Counted from the stretch's first letter, positions 18,905 through 28,334 are shown. The stretch is 64,000 bases of DNA from an uncultured Lachnospiraceae bacterium (GCA_934292725.1 CAKQXY010000006.1:36817-100816), one strand, 5' to 3'. Numbers and translations: made by a program. Notes: generated from the sequence alone by a model not told the origin.

Positions 18905-18951
18905 AGTATGGATGGGCGTCTACGTGAATAGTATGTCTGCCCATCCATACT
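18905..18951 (+). repeat. Intercistronic hairpin between binding protein and permease genes
   Basis: Perfect 13-bp inverted repeat AGTATGGATGGGC / GCCCATCCATACT with a 21-base loop and no T-run after it. Such hairpins commonly protect the upstream binding-protein message so that it is made in excess over the permeases; that role is inferred. Confidence 0.75.
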
Positions 18952-18973
18952 GCATTAAAAAGGAGGCAGATCT

Positions 18974-19924
18974 ATGGCAAAGAATTCGTCACAGGTTCGC
19001 GCACAGAACAAAAAAACACTGGTAAAGCGCATTCGCTCCAGATGGCAGCTGTATTTACTTCTTTTGTTGCCACTTGCATGGCTGATTATATTTGCTTATG
19101 TTCCGATGGGTGGATTGGTCATTGCATTTAAGAAATATAATGTAAGGCAAGGTATTTGGGGAAGCGAATGGGTTGGATTAAAGAATTTTGAAAAGTTTTT
19201 TAAATCCGTTAAGTTCCCGATTGTTATGAAAAACACATTGACAATTTCATTATATTCACTTGTTGTTACATTCCCTATCCCGATCATATTTGCACTTCTT
19301 TTGAATGCAATGCCGGGAAGACGTTATAAGAAAGTTATTCAGACAGTAACATATATTCCGTACTTTATTTCCACCGTTGTTATGGTTGGTTTGATTTTCC
19401 AGGTTTTGGATTATCGTAATGGTCTTTGGGGAAGCTTGTTTTCATTATTTACCGGAAAAACAGCCCCAAATATTCTTGCAAATGGAAAAATGTTTAAGCA
19501 CATTTACGTGTGGTCAGCAGTTTGGCAGACTACCGGATATAGTGCAATTATCTATATAGCAGCACTCGCAGGTGTGGATCAGTCTCTGCATGAAGCAGCC
19601 ATGATTGATGGAGCAAGCCGCTTCCAGCGTCTTCTTTATATTGATGTTCCGTCAATTAAGCCGACAGCCAGCATTATGTTGATTCTGGCAGTTGGAAATA
19701 TCATGAATGTCGGATATGAAAAGGTTCTTTTAATGCAGAACGACCTGAACCTAAACTACAGTGAAATCGTTTCTACCTATACATACAAGATTGGTCTTGC
19801 AAGTGGTATTACGGATTTCTCATTGTCAACAGCTATCGGTATGTTCAACTCTATTATTAACTTTACATTGTTAATTATTGCGAACACACTGAGCAAAAAA
19901 TTAAGCGGAAGCGGAATTTTCTAA
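18974..19924 (+). CDS. ABC sugar importer permease, LplB type
   Basis: Permease of 316 residues with a basic cytoplasmic N-terminus and about six helices. The LplB-family motif YVPMGGLVIAFKKYN follows helix 1, and the EAA loop is HEAAMIDGASRFQRLLYIDV. An AAAGGAGG site precedes the ATG. It resembles the partial permease at the left edge of the window (shared GIWGS.WVG.K.FE.FF motif), so the two importers are paralogous. It pairs with the YtcP-type protein that follows. Confidence 0.92.
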   Translation: MAKNSSQVRAQNKKTLVKRIRSRWQLYLLLLLPLAWLIIFAYVPMGGLVIAFKKYNVRQGIWGSEWVGLKNFEKFFKSVKFPIVMKNTLTISLYSLVVTFPIPIIFALLLNAMPGRRYKKVIQTVTYIPYFISTVVMVGLIFQVLDYRNGLWGSLFSLFTGKTAPNILANGKMFKHIYVWSAVWQTTGYSAIIYIAALAGVDQSLHEAAMIDGASRFQRLLYIDVPSIKPTASIMLILAVGNIMNVGYEKVLLMQNDLNLNYSEIVSTYTYKIGLASGITDFSLSTAIGMFNSIINFTLLIIANTLSKKLSGSGIF

Positions 19925-19935
19925 GGAGGTAGGGT

Positions 19936-20829
19936 ATGCATAAATTTAAACGCTATAGCTGGAATGACAAAGCTTTTTATATCATTACCATCCTGATTTT
20001 AACGATCTTTTTTATCATGGTACTTTATCCATGTATCTTTGTAGTTAGTGCATCATTCTCATCTGGAACTGCTGTTCAGGCTGGAAAAGTTGTATTGTTC
20101 CCAGTTGATTTCAGCTTGGAGGGATATAAGACTGTTTTTAATACGAAGACCGTTTGGATTGGCTTTGCAAATTCACTGTTTTATACATTTGTTGGAACTG
20201 CTATTAATGTAGCGATGACAATGACAGCTGGTTACTGCCTTTCAAGAAAGGACCTTCCGGGACGAAATGGAATCATGCTTCTGTTTACATTTACCATGTT
20301 TTTTAGCGGCGGTCTGATTCCGTCATACATGGTAATTCAGAACCTTAAAATGATCAATACAAGATGGGCACTTTTGATTCCGGGAGCAATCGGTGTCTAT
20401 AACCTGATTGTTTGCCGAACATTTATCATTAACACTATTCCGACAGAGCTTCTTGAGGCTTCCCAGATTGATGGATGTTCTGATATTAAGTATTACTTTA
20501 AGGTAGTTATCCCGCTTTCAAAGGCAATCTTGGCAGTACTTGTTTTATTCTATGGTGTAGGTCACTGGAATGCATACTTTAATGCGATGATTTATCTTCA
20601 TGATAAGGCACTGTATCCGCTGACATTGTTTCTTCGTGAGATTTTGATGGCGAGCCAGATCGACCCGTCAACCGTCCAGGACCCAGAACTGCAGGCAAGA
20701 CTTCAGGATATGGTTGGTGTAATCAAGTACGCATTGATCATGGTAAGTATGGTTCCAGTTTTAATCATCTATCCATTTGTACAGAAGTATTTTGTAAAGG
20801 GTGTCATGATCGGTTCTGTAAAGGGTTGA
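19936..20829 (+). CDS. ABC sugar importer permease, YtcP/AraQ type
   Basis: Partner permease of 297 residues with the family motif MFFSGGLIPSYMVIQNL, the EAA loop LEASQIDGCSDIKYYFKVVI and the C-terminal ending GVMIGSVKG. A TAAGGAGGT site precedes the ATG, 11 bases after the previous stop. No ATPase is in the operon; the MsmK/UgpC-type ATPase at 38.3 kb could serve it. Confidence 0.92.
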   Translation: MHKFKRYSWNDKAFYIITILILTIFFIMVLYPCIFVVSASFSSGTAVQAGKVVLFPVDFSLEGYKTVFNTKTVWIGFANSLFYTFVGTAINVAMTMTAGYCLSRKDLPGRNGIMLLFTFTMFFSGGLIPSYMVIQNLKMINTRWALLIPGAIGVYNLIVCRTFIINTIPTELLEASQIDGCSDIKYYFKVVIPLSKAILAVLVLFYGVGHWNAYFNAMIYLHDKALYPLTLFLREILMASQIDPSTVQDPELQARLQDMVGVIKYALIMVSMVPVLIIYPFVQKYFVKGVMIGSVKG

Positions 20830-20885
20830 TGTGATCCCCAAAGAGTGTGTGAAAATATGGTGAGCAAAAAGGCTTGGTGGAGTTT

Positions 20886-22640
20886 ATGGAACTGCTTGAA
20901 AAGATAAAAGAATATGCAACACAGTATGAAAAAGAAGTGCGCGAGATATCCGATCAGTTAAGAGAAGAGAAAATGCCAGCTCTGTCAAGAACACTATTTG
21001 ACGAGTATGAGATCAATGGAAATCGTCTTCGCTATGAAGCTGTTTATTTTAAAAGAAGAGAATTCCTATCGGCATTTGGACTTGCCAGCATAATTTGGCA
21101 CAAAAAGGAAGACATTCAAAAGCTTGAGTATGTGATCGGTGAAATTTGCTCAGAGGAATGTTGGGCGCTTTCTGCTCATGTAAAGCGCCTAGAAGATCCA
21201 AATTGGCGGATGACAATTGATTTAACAGCGAGTGAGACAGGGCATACGCTGGCACAAATGTATGCGCTTCTTCAAGATGAACTGTCAGAAGAGACAAAGG
21301 AACTTATCAAAACAGAGGTGTCTCGTCGAATTTTGATCCCATTTATGAAGGCAAAGGCGCCAGCATATTGTTGGGAAGATACAACAAATAACTGGAATGC
21401 AGTTTGCTGTGGAAATATTGGAAGTACAGCCATTTTTCTTCTAGAAGATGGGGCAGAAAAAGAAAAATTATTGTCTCGAATTCGCTATGCAATCGAGACC
21501 TATTATTTGGAAGGCTTTGGCGCAGATGGTGCGTGTACAGAGGGGCTTGGCTATTGGGGCTATGGTTTTATGAACATGGTTGTGTTCGCAATGGACCAAA
21601 GATCACTTGATCCGACATATGATTTGATGGCATTCGAAAAGACAGAGAAGATTGCTCATTTTCAAGAAAAATGTTACTTTGCCCATGGACGCACGATCAG
21701 CTTCTCAGATGGAAGTGGCAAAGGAAAATACCCAATGGGACTAACCTGTTGTCTGGCAGATCTTTATCGAGACATTCGTTTTCCAGATCCTGTCTATGCG
21801 CGCGGCTTTACTGGGGATCGCTGTTGGAACTGGAATGAGTTGTATACAGGTTGGCGGTGGACAAAACAATATCTAGAAGATGTTAAAAATGGTATAGTGG
21901 AGGCACCGAAGCCTCTTGCAGGAGCAGGAGTTGAATTTCTTCCAGATGCTGAGTGGTGCATTCTTAGGGGAGAATACAATACAGCTGTTGTCGCAAAGGG
22001 CGGAAACAATGATGAGCCTCATAATCACAATGATGTCGGAAGCTTTTTTTATCTGGTAGATGGAGAAGCATTGTTAGATGATTTGGGGTCTGGCGAGTAT
22101 ACGAAAAAATACTTTTCAAATGAGCGCTATGAAATTTTCTGTACCAGAGGTTTGAGCCATAATATTCCAGTGATTGGTGGGAGTGACCAGAAGGCTGGAA
22201 GTGAGTACAGAGCAGATGCATTTGAGGTGAGAGATGGCAACACGATTTTGATATCATTTGCAAAAGCTTATGGAGTAGAAAATCTTCAAAAGCTTTCTAG
22301 AAAGTTAACATTTGAGGAAAGATCGGGTATGCTGACAGTAGAAGATCATGCAGAGTGCAAAGCAAAAATTTCTGTTTTTGAAAATTTGGTTACAAGATAT
22401 CCTGTGACGGTAGAGCAAGATGAGAAAAATCAGACCGACGCAAAGGAATATCTGGTAATCCATGGAGAAAGGCATAAGCTGATCATTACAGTTAGTAAAA
22501 AGATCGGCACTTTTCAGATTCAAAAGGAAGCGCATACCAGCTATGGGGCAAAAGATCAGCTGATCAATCGAATTAGTTGGGAACTTCTGGTTGATGGAGA
22601 AATGAATGCCGACTGTACGATGAAGATGACGCTAGCTTGA
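20886..22640 (+). CDS. heparinase II/III-family protein, putative oligouronide lyase
   Basis: A protein of about 584 residues with an N-terminal (alpha/alpha) toroid region and a C-terminal beta-sandwich of the heparinase II/III type. The motif PHNHNDVGSFFYLVDGE, with candidate catalytic His/Tyr residues, and CTRGLSHNIPVIGG further on are typical. No signal peptide is present, so it probably acts on imported oligosaccharides in the cytoplasm. The start is uncertain: ATG at 20886 follows a weak GGTGGAG only three bases away, and TTG at 20874 is also possible. It is followed by GH88, which removes the unsaturated uronic acid that lyases create, a strong functional link. The exact polysaccharide is unknown. 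Confidence 0.82.
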   Translation: MELLEKIKEYATQYEKEVREISDQLREEKMPALSRTLFDEYEINGNRLRYEAVYFKRREFLSAFGLASIIWHKKEDIQKLEYVIGEICSEECWALSAHVKRLEDPNWRMTIDLTASETGHTLAQMYALLQDELSEETKELIKTEVSRRILIPFMKAKAPAYCWEDTTNNWNAVCCGNIGSTAIFLLEDGAEKEKLLSRIRYAIETYYLEGFGADGACTEGLGYWGYGFMNMVVFAMDQRSLDPTYDLMAFEKTEKIAHFQEKCYFAHGRTISFSDGSGKGKYPMGLTCCLADLYRDIRFPDPVYARGFTGDRCWNWNELYTGWRWTKQYLEDVKNGIVEAPKPLAGAGVEFLPDAEWCILRGEYNTAVVAKGGNNDEPHNHNDVGSFFYLVDGEALLDDLGSGEYTKKYFSNERYEIFCTRGLSHNIPVIGGSDQKAGSEYRADAFEVRDGNTILISFAKAYGVENLQKLSRKLTFEERSGMLTVEDHAECKAKISVFENLVTRYPVTVEQDEKNQTDAKEYLVIHGERHKLIITVSKKIGTFQIQKEAHTSYGAKDQLINRISWELLVDGEMNADCTMKMTLA

Positions 22641-22764
22641 ATGTATCTCACTGCAAGAGAATGAAGATGAGAAACTGCTTTGCAGTGTCAAAACATCAAA
22701 ACGATTGAAACTATCAATTAGATAAATAAAATATCAATTGGAAAATGCGAAAAGGAGATACGAT

Positions 22765-23886
22765 ATGGACAACAAAGCATGGGCGCAGGAAGTAGCCAAA
22801 AAGATTAAGGAAAAGGAACTGGCAGTTGCCAAGAGAAATGTCGGAAAGGTTCCGTACACAGCAGAGAATGGTGTATTCAATGATTGCTCTGGTAAGGAGA
22901 TCGGTTGGTGGACCAATGGTTTCTGGGGCGGCATGATGTGGCAGTTATATCAGGCAACAAATGAGCCGGTTTATAAGGAGTCAGCAGAGGAACTTGAGAA
23001 AAAACTTGATGCAGCTCTGATGAATTATCATGTGATGGATCATGACAGCGGATTTCGTTGGCTGCCGACAGCAGTAGCCAATTACCGTCAGTTTGGATCT
23101 GATGAGTCCAAAAATAGAGGTATGCTTGCAGCCTCCAACTTGGCAGGCCGCTACAATGCAAAGGGTGAATTTATCGTTGCATGGAATTCCAGACCAAATC
23201 ATCAGGTTGACGGTTGGGCAATCATCGACTGTATGATGAATCTGCCGCTTCTTTACTGGGCATATGAGGAGAGTGGAAATCCAAGCTTCTTACATATTGC
23301 AATGAAGCATGCCGATACAGCAATGAAGGTATTTATCCGTCCGGACGGATCTTCTCGCCATATTGTTGAGTTTGATCCGGTAACAGGTGACTGGAATGGC
23401 TCCTACGGTGGACAGGGTATGACATATGGTTCTTCCTGGACAAGAGGACAGGGTTGGGCATTGTATGGATTTACACTGAGCTATCTGCATACCAAGAAAG
23501 AGCGCTATCTTGAGACAGCAGAGAGAGTTGCCGATTATTTTATTTCCTGTATTCCAGAGAGTGGTTTGATTCCGGTTGACTTTTATCAGGATCCATCCTG
23601 TGATTGGGAAGATGACTGTGCAGCAGCAATCGCAGCATGTGGTCTGATTGAACTGAGCAAGGTGGCAAAAGAGTGGAATAAGCAGAAATATCTGGATGCA
23701 GCGATCAAGCTGTTAAAGGCAATGGATGAGAAGAGCTGTAATTATGATCCAAATGTAGACGAGTTGCTAGAAAAGTGTACAGCTGCATACAAGGATACCA
23801 ATCATAACTTCCCAATTATCTATGCCGATTACTATTTTATCGAAGCAATCTGGAAACTGACTGGTGAGGAACTCTTCATCTGGTAA
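22765..23886 (+). CDS. unsaturated glucuronyl hydrolase, GH88
   Basis: Hydrolyses the unsaturated uronic acid at the non-reducing end of oligosaccharides released by lyases. At 373 residues it has the family length. The start is the ATG at 22765 with AAAAGGAG nine bases upstream; an in-frame TTG at 22738 has none. Candidate catalytic aspartates corresponding to the Bacillus UGL pair are D94 (MDHDSGF) and D155 (IDCMMNLPLL). The family motif SSWTRGQGWALYGF is present. It is cytoplasmic and is the last gene of the operon; a terminator follows. Confidence 0.92.
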   Translation: MDNKAWAQEVAKKIKEKELAVAKRNVGKVPYTAENGVFNDCSGKEIGWWTNGFWGGMMWQLYQATNEPVYKESAEELEKKLDAALMNYHVMDHDSGFRWLPTAVANYRQFGSDESKNRGMLAASNLAGRYNAKGEFIVAWNSRPNHQVDGWAIIDCMMNLPLLYWAYEESGNPSFLHIAMKHADTAMKVFIRPDGSSRHIVEFDPVTGDWNGSYGGQGMTYGSSWTRGQGWALYGFTLSYLHTKKERYLETAERVADYFISCIPESGLIPVDFYQDPSCDWEDDCAAAIAACGLIELSKVAKEWNKQKYLDAAIKLLKAMDEKSCNYDPNVDELLEKCTAAYKDTNHNFPIIYADYYFIEAIWKLTGEELFIW

Positions 23887-23948
23887 TTTAAGAAAAACAA
23901 AATATGAGGTTGGAGGCAGATAGTTTTTTGTCACTAACTATGGAAAAA

Positions 23949-23986
23949 AATGGCAGTCCAAGGAAGCGCTTGGGCTGTCATTTTTT
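23949..23986 (+). terminator. Terminator of the DUF2264-GH88 operon
   Basis: A 14-bp hairpin with two G-U pairs (AATGGCAGTCCAAG / CTTGGGCTGTCATT), a 6-base loop and six T residues. Confidence 0.85.
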
Positions 23987-24018
23987 GCACTTTTAAAACG
24001 AAAAACACATCATCGCCC

Positions 24019-24047
24019 TTGAAAAAACAAGTTGGCTATGATACCAT
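24019..24047 (+). promoter_or_regulatory. Candidate promoter of the SipW-cargo operon
   Basis: TTGAAA and TACCAT are separated by 17 bases, about 45 bases upstream of the first cargo gene. The -10 box is imperfect; it is the best candidate in this gap. Confidence 0.4.
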
Positions 24048-24091
24048 AATACCGTGAAAAAATTTGATTTTGAAGGGGGTGAGCCAAGTAA

Positions 24092-24991
24092 ATGGAATCA
24101 TTGCAGCAGCGGGAAAATCCCATGGAGGCAAAAAAATTAAAGCGAAAATTTACAGGGGCGCTGTTGGCACTTTTGATTACATTTCTGGCGGTGGCTTCTG
24201 CAACATATGCCTGGTATATTTATAATACAAGTCAGCATACGACAAATGTTCGTATGGCAGCAGGTGCAGGCGTCAATCTTCAAATCAGTAATGCATACAA
24301 TGGCGTGTATGGCTCATCAGCTGTTTTAGAAAGCTTTTCAGGACAGCTTGTTCCTGTCTCAACAAATAAAATCAGTGCAGGTTTTCAGAAGGTAACGGAG
24401 TTTGCCTCAGGCTATCAGACAAAAACAGGACTTGCAGCCAGCATTTTTGGAAACGGTGAGCAAAATGATTATTATCATACAAGTCTGTTCTTAAGAACAA
24501 CAGGAGGAACACTTGATATATATATGTCAGATATTGGATTTGAGGACAGTGATGAAGCTTCACCTATTTCTTCAGCAATTCGCTTGGGACTAGTTGTTCA
24601 TAAGGCAGGAGAGCATCAGGCATCTGATAATGAATACATCTTTGCAATAAGCGATAAAAAAAATCCAGAGGCAGAGTATAACACGGCAACAGGGCAGGAG
24701 GGCTATGTGCTTGATGCTTCACGCAAGGATGGCACAACAGTGCCATTTAAACCATATACATCAGATGAGTATTGTATTTACAATAAAGAGACTGGCGCTG
24801 TGAAGCGTAAGGACGATTCACTAAAGATTTGTACGATATCAGGTGCAGCTGATGGAAGTGTTGGTGAATCTGTTGAAATTGAGCTTTACATTTGGCTGGA
24901 AGGATGCGATGAAGATTGTACTTCAAATCTTTGCAGACAAACGCTTAGAAATTTGGCAGTATCGTTTGCCGGAGTGAAGACAGATCAATAA
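24092..24991 (+). CDS. SipW-type exported protein, paralogue 1
   Basis: Uncharacterised secreted protein of 299 residues. A basic N-terminus leads into a hydrophobic helix (about residues 22-45) ending in ATYAWY, the hallmark of SipW-dependent signal peptides (TasA/camelysin-like). The body shares motifs with the next three products: LVPVST, AIRLGL and, near the C-terminus, LEGCDEDC. The start at 24092 has GAAGGGGGTG about 10 bases upstream; an in-frame ATG at 24122 lacks a site. By analogy with TasA it may form fibres or coat the cell, but sequence similarity to TasA is limited to the signal region. First gene of an operon running to 32676. Confidence 0.75.
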   Translation: MESLQQRENPMEAKKLKRKFTGALLALLITFLAVASATYAWYIYNTSQHTTNVRMAAGAGVNLQISNAYNGVYGSSAVLESFSGQLVPVSTNKISAGFQKVTEFASGYQTKTGLAASIFGNGEQNDYYHTSLFLRTTGGTLDIYMSDIGFEDSDEASPISSAIRLGLVVHKAGEHQASDNEYIFAISDKKNPEAEYNTATGQEGYVLDASRKDGTTVPFKPYTSDEYCIYNKETGAVKRKDDSLKICTISGAADGSVGESVEIELYIWLEGCDEDCTSNLCRQTLRNLAVSFAGVKTDQ

Positions 24992-25015
24992 TTAAACAAA
25001 AGGGAAGGGAGAGCC

Positions 25016-25876
25016 ATGAATGATGATGTAAAAAAATTAAAAAAACGACTTCGGGCTGTTATATTTTTGACTGTGCTGATTTTTTGCGCAGCAGGCGGCT
25101 CTGTCTATGCATGGTTTACGCTGTCAGGAATGGCCTCTACCAATGTAACACCGATGGGTGGTTCTATCAGTAATGGTGATGCAACGCTTCTGATTTCATC
25201 GTCAAAAGATGGTCCGTTTGATAAAAGCTGTGAGCTGGTGTTAGATGGAAATCCAGACACGTTAAAGCCGCTCTCGACATCAGATTTGAATCATTTTTAC
25301 CGCGCAATTGCACAAAATAAGGACGGAATTGCGATCCTCTATGAAGTGGCGGATAGCCAGGTGGATGATGATGCACTTCACGGAACCGTTTACTTAAAGT
25401 GTGAGAATGCACCGTGTGACGTGTATTTTGATGCGGAAAATTTGAATGTTGGAAGTGATGCACAAAGCTTAGCTGCGATGCGCCTTGGCATTCGAATCAC
25501 ATCGTATTCTGGTACAAAGACATATCTTTTTCGGTTAGATGAGCTAGGCTCTGTAGCAGGAGCACAGTCAAGGGCAACAATACCAGCTTCATCCTCTGTA
25601 GTTTCGTCGATATCGTCAGGAGGACAGGCAGCTTACGCATCTGACCCATCCACCCTGATTTCCCAATATATGGCTCATAAAAATAGTTCAGATAAATATG
25701 ATGCTGGTACATCTGTTCTTGTCTCGCTGGAGACCAACGAAGTGGCATCAGTAGAATATTGGCTTTATCTTGAAGGATGTGATGAGCAGTGCTTTAATCC
25801 AGTGCAAAATAAGGATGCCGGGCTTATGCTCGCATTTGCTGGAGTGGATGAATCACAGAAGGGAGGAGCAAAATGA
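25016..25876 (+). CDS. SipW-type exported protein, paralogue 2
   Basis: Uncharacterised secreted protein of 286 residues. The N-terminal helix ends in SVYAWF, the SipW-type signal motif. Internal motifs LKPLST, AAMRLGI and C-terminal LEGCDEQC match the preceding product and the next one. GGGAAGGGAGAG precedes the ATG, and the stop overlaps the next start (ATGA). A serine-rich stretch lies near residue 190. Function is unknown; a surface or fibre protein is a guess by analogy. Confidence 0.75.
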   Translation: MNDDVKKLKKRLRAVIFLTVLIFCAAGGSVYAWFTLSGMASTNVTPMGGSISNGDATLLISSSKDGPFDKSCELVLDGNPDTLKPLSTSDLNHFYRAIAQNKDGIAILYEVADSQVDDDALHGTVYLKCENAPCDVYFDAENLNVGSDAQSLAAMRLGIRITSYSGTKTYLFRLDELGSVAGAQSRATIPASSSVVSSISSGGQAAYASDPSTLISQYMAHKNSSDKYDAGTSVLVSLETNEVASVEYWLYLEGCDEQCFNPVQNKDAGLMLAFAGVDESQKGGAK

Positions 25877-26733
25877 AGCAGGCGTTTCGAAATTGGTTTT
25901 TGTGTGTCACAGCAATCGCAGCGCTTCTTTCATTAACTGCGGCTACTTATGCATGGTTTACATCTAATCAGGCTGTTTCAACGACAAGGGCATCGGCGCG
26001 TACAGCAGAAGAAAGCTTAGAGCTTCAAATCAGCAGTGACGGCAGCACATTTTCCAATGCGTCATCTGTTGCGATTGCGCAGGTCAATAAGACTTCCCTG
26101 ACTAACCTTTTGCCTGTCTCTACGGCAGATTTGACGAATTTTGTATATGCGCCATCGACTGTGTCAGATATGGCGGTGAATTTTGAGCAAGTCACTGATG
26201 AGCAGTATTATTACCACGGAAGAATCTACCTGCGAGCGCTGGCACAGGGATTATCATCAGATACGACACTTTCTCTTTATCTTGATCAGACAGATGGTCT
26301 TCTTGGAAAAGATGTAAATGGAACGCTGTTAAACGCTGCAAGACTTGGACTTGTTTTTAACAATGATTATTCATCATCGGTGATTCTTCGTTTGTCAGAC
26401 TCACAGAATGCACCCAGCCAGCAAGTCTTTAATACAGTTGTAGGCAGTGTCACGCTTGGTTACGGACAGGTGCTTTCATGGAATAAAAGTGGTGTGCAGG
26501 CTGTGGCAGATCCAAGCGTTTTAGTCACCGATTATACGGTTTCATTTGGTGCATCAGATATGAGTGTTCCGCAAAAACCGCTCTGTGTGATGAATTTAAA
26601 CCAGATTTATACAGTTGATGTTTACTTTTACCTGGAGGGGTGCGACCCAGATTGCTCTGAATCAATCACTCACAATGAGGCGGATCTGTATCTGGCTTTT
26701 TATGGCATTTCCGGCCGGAAAGGAGACCGTTAA
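25873..26733 (+). CDS. SipW-type exported protein, paralogue 3
   Basis: Uncharacterised secreted protein of 286 residues whose signal helix ends in ATYAWFTSN. Shared motifs are LLPVSTADL, NAARLGL and LEGCDPDC. It overlaps the preceding gene by four bases and the next by one (TAATG), which implies a fixed production ratio. The two cysteines of the CDxxC motif could form a disulphide or bind metal outside the cell; neither is shown. Confidence 0.75.
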   Translation: MKQAFRNWFLCVTAIAALLSLTAATYAWFTSNQAVSTTRASARTAEESLELQISSDGSTFSNASSVAIAQVNKTSLTNLLPVSTADLTNFVYAPSTVSDMAVNFEQVTDEQYYYHGRIYLRALAQGLSSDTTLSLYLDQTDGLLGKDVNGTLLNAARLGLVFNNDYSSSVILRLSDSQNAPSQQVFNTVVGSVTLGYGQVLSWNKSGVQAVADPSVLVTDYTVSFGASDMSVPQKPLCVMNLNQIYTVDVYFYLEGCDPDCSESITHNEADLYLAFYGISGRKGDR

Positions 26734-27530
26734 TGAAGGAGGCAAATTCGCAAAAACAATCTGACTCTATGCGTTCTCGGGTACGCACATCTATCTTGTT
26801 ACTATTGTTGGCACTTGTTGCAGTGACTGCAACGACAGTTGCATGGTTTTCGATTGCAGATAAGGCAAGAGTGCGCACAATGAGTCTTGATATTATATCA
26901 GGTGTGGATCTTAGAATGGATCTTGATGCACATGATACAATTGAAGCATACAAAAAAACGCTGTCATTTGAAGAAATAGCATCGCGCATTCAGGTGGAAA
27001 AGGGCTTTTCAATGAAGGAAATACCGCTAGAACCTGTTACGACGATTGATCAGCGCACCTTTACTTTTGAAAACGGTGCAGCTGCGTCAGCAAAAAGCGG
27101 TGCATATCTGGAGTTTACGCTTCACTTTATGGCAGCGAAGGATATGATAGTACATTTGACGAGTGCAGACAGCTCGAAAAACATCAGAGACGGAACTGCA
27201 ATTTTGTCAGATACATCATCACTTTCTGAGGCAATGCGTATTTCGTTTGAGGCGGACGGTATATGTTATGTGTATGATCCGGGATTAGGTGATACGATGA
27301 CAAAGACAACGTCTGCAAGAACCTTTGGTCTATTGCCGTCAGATCAAATGATATTAAATGAAAATAATGCCATGTTTTCGCTTAAGGAAGGTGAGGATAA
27401 GGCAGTTTTGGTACATATATGGTTAGAAGGAACAGACCCGCTATGTACCGATGAATTAAAATCGGCTGAGTATGCGATTAGGCTTCGTTTCACAGGAACA
27501 GATTCCTCGAATCAGGCCTTTGACCACTAA
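26733..27530 (+). CDS. SipW-type exported protein, paralogue 4 (divergent)
   Basis: Uncharacterised secreted protein of 265 residues, the most divergent of the four. The signal helix ends in TTVAWFS. The shared motifs are degraded: LEPVTT for L.PvST, EAMRIS for RLGL, and LEGTDPLC, which has lost the first cysteine of the CDxxC motif. It could be an anchor, cap or minor subunit, but nothing in the sequence proves this. A small hairpin separates it from the signal peptidase gene. Confidence 0.72.
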   Translation: MKEANSQKQSDSMRSRVRTSILLLLLALVAVTATTVAWFSIADKARVRTMSLDIISGVDLRMDLDAHDTIEAYKKTLSFEEIASRIQVEKGFSMKEIPLEPVTTIDQRTFTFENGAAASAKSGAYLEFTLHFMAAKDMIVHLTSADSSKNIRDGTAILSDTSSLSEAMRISFEADGICYVYDPGLGDTMTKTTSARTFGLLPSDQMILNENNAMFSLKEGEDKAVLVHIWLEGTDPLCTDELKSAEYAIRLRFTGTDSSNQAFDH

Positions 27531-27534
27531 TATA

Positions 27535-27550
27535 GTTCACACACGTGAAC
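27535..27550 (+). repeat. Short palindrome GTTCAC-ACAC-GTGAAC
   Basis: Six-bp inverted repeat in the gap between the cargo genes and the signal peptidase gene. Related CAGTTCAC / GTGAACTG words recur in the gaps at 30.03-30.07 kb and 32.68-32.92 kb, so the motif may be a small repeat of this region. Confidence 0.45.
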
Positions 27551-27597
27551 GCTAATTAACATTACGAAGCAACAAAAATGAGAGGACAAAAAAGAAA

Positions 27598-28332
27598 ATG
27601 AATGCAGTGAAACGAGCAGCAAATGTATTATTAAGTGTAATCCTGTGGGCAGTCATTTTGGTGGCAGCACTTTATGCTTTTACAACAATGGCAACTAGGG
27701 ATAATCAGAATGTATCAAATCTCTTTGGGTATACGCCGTTAGTAGTAAAATCTGATTCAATGGCACCAACATTTGAGACTGGAGACTTGATTGTGATCAA
27801 AAAGTGCGATCCGCAGACGTTAAAGGAAGGAGATATCATCTGTTTCCACACAATCATAAACAACGAATATGCACTTAATACGCACCGTATCAAAAGTATC
27901 GAGGCAGTAGGAGATGCAAGAAGCTATACGACAATCGGTGATAACAATAATGGTATTGCAGATCAGCATGTGATTTCCGATGGTGATATTGTCGGAAAAT
28001 ATGTGACAAGTATTCCAAAGATCGGAAAAGTAATGGACTTTTTATCAGGAAGTACAGGCTTCTTGATTGTAATCGTGCTTCCGATGTTGCTGTTCTTTAT
28101 TTATCAGGTATATCATCTGATTACGATCAGCATCAACTTAAAGAAGGCAATTGCAGTTGAGACTGCGAAAGAGCAGGAGAGTGCCAATATGAAGGCAGCA
28201 AAGGACGCAGAGGCGGCACTTGCAGAGGCAAAGCGTATGCGTGAGGAGGCAGAGGCAATTCGTGCACAGGCGCAGGCAGACCTTGAAAAGGCAAAGCAGG
28301 CATCTGATGAGAGCAAAAGCGGGAAGGAGTAA
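27598..28332 (+). CDS. sipW: signal peptidase I, SipW (ER-type), with charged cytoplasmic tail
   Basis: Membrane signal peptidase of 244 residues. An N-terminal helix (about residues 8-30) is followed by an external catalytic domain with S54 in SDSMAPTF and H96 in NTHRI. The Ser-His pair, in place of Ser-Lys, marks the SipW/eukaryotic-type class that processes YAWF-type signals. A second helix (about 155-182) leads to an unusual cytoplasmic tail of about 55 residues rich in Ala, Glu and Lys and likely coiled-coil. It follows four cargo genes and precedes the AAA+ gene by two bases, so it is likely to cleave the cargo. Confidence 0.9.
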   Translation: MNAVKRAANVLLSVILWAVILVAALYAFTTMATRDNQNVSNLFGYTPLVVKSDSMAPTFETGDLIVIKKCDPQTLKEGDIICFHTIINNEYALNTHRIKSIEAVGDARSYTTIGDNNNGIADQHVISDGDIVGKYVTSIPKIGKVMDFLSGSTGFLIVIVLPMLLFFIYQVYHLITISINLKKAIAVETAKEQESANMKAAKDAEAALAEAKRMREEAEAIRAQAQADLEKAKQASDESKSGKE

Positions 28333-28334
28333 TC

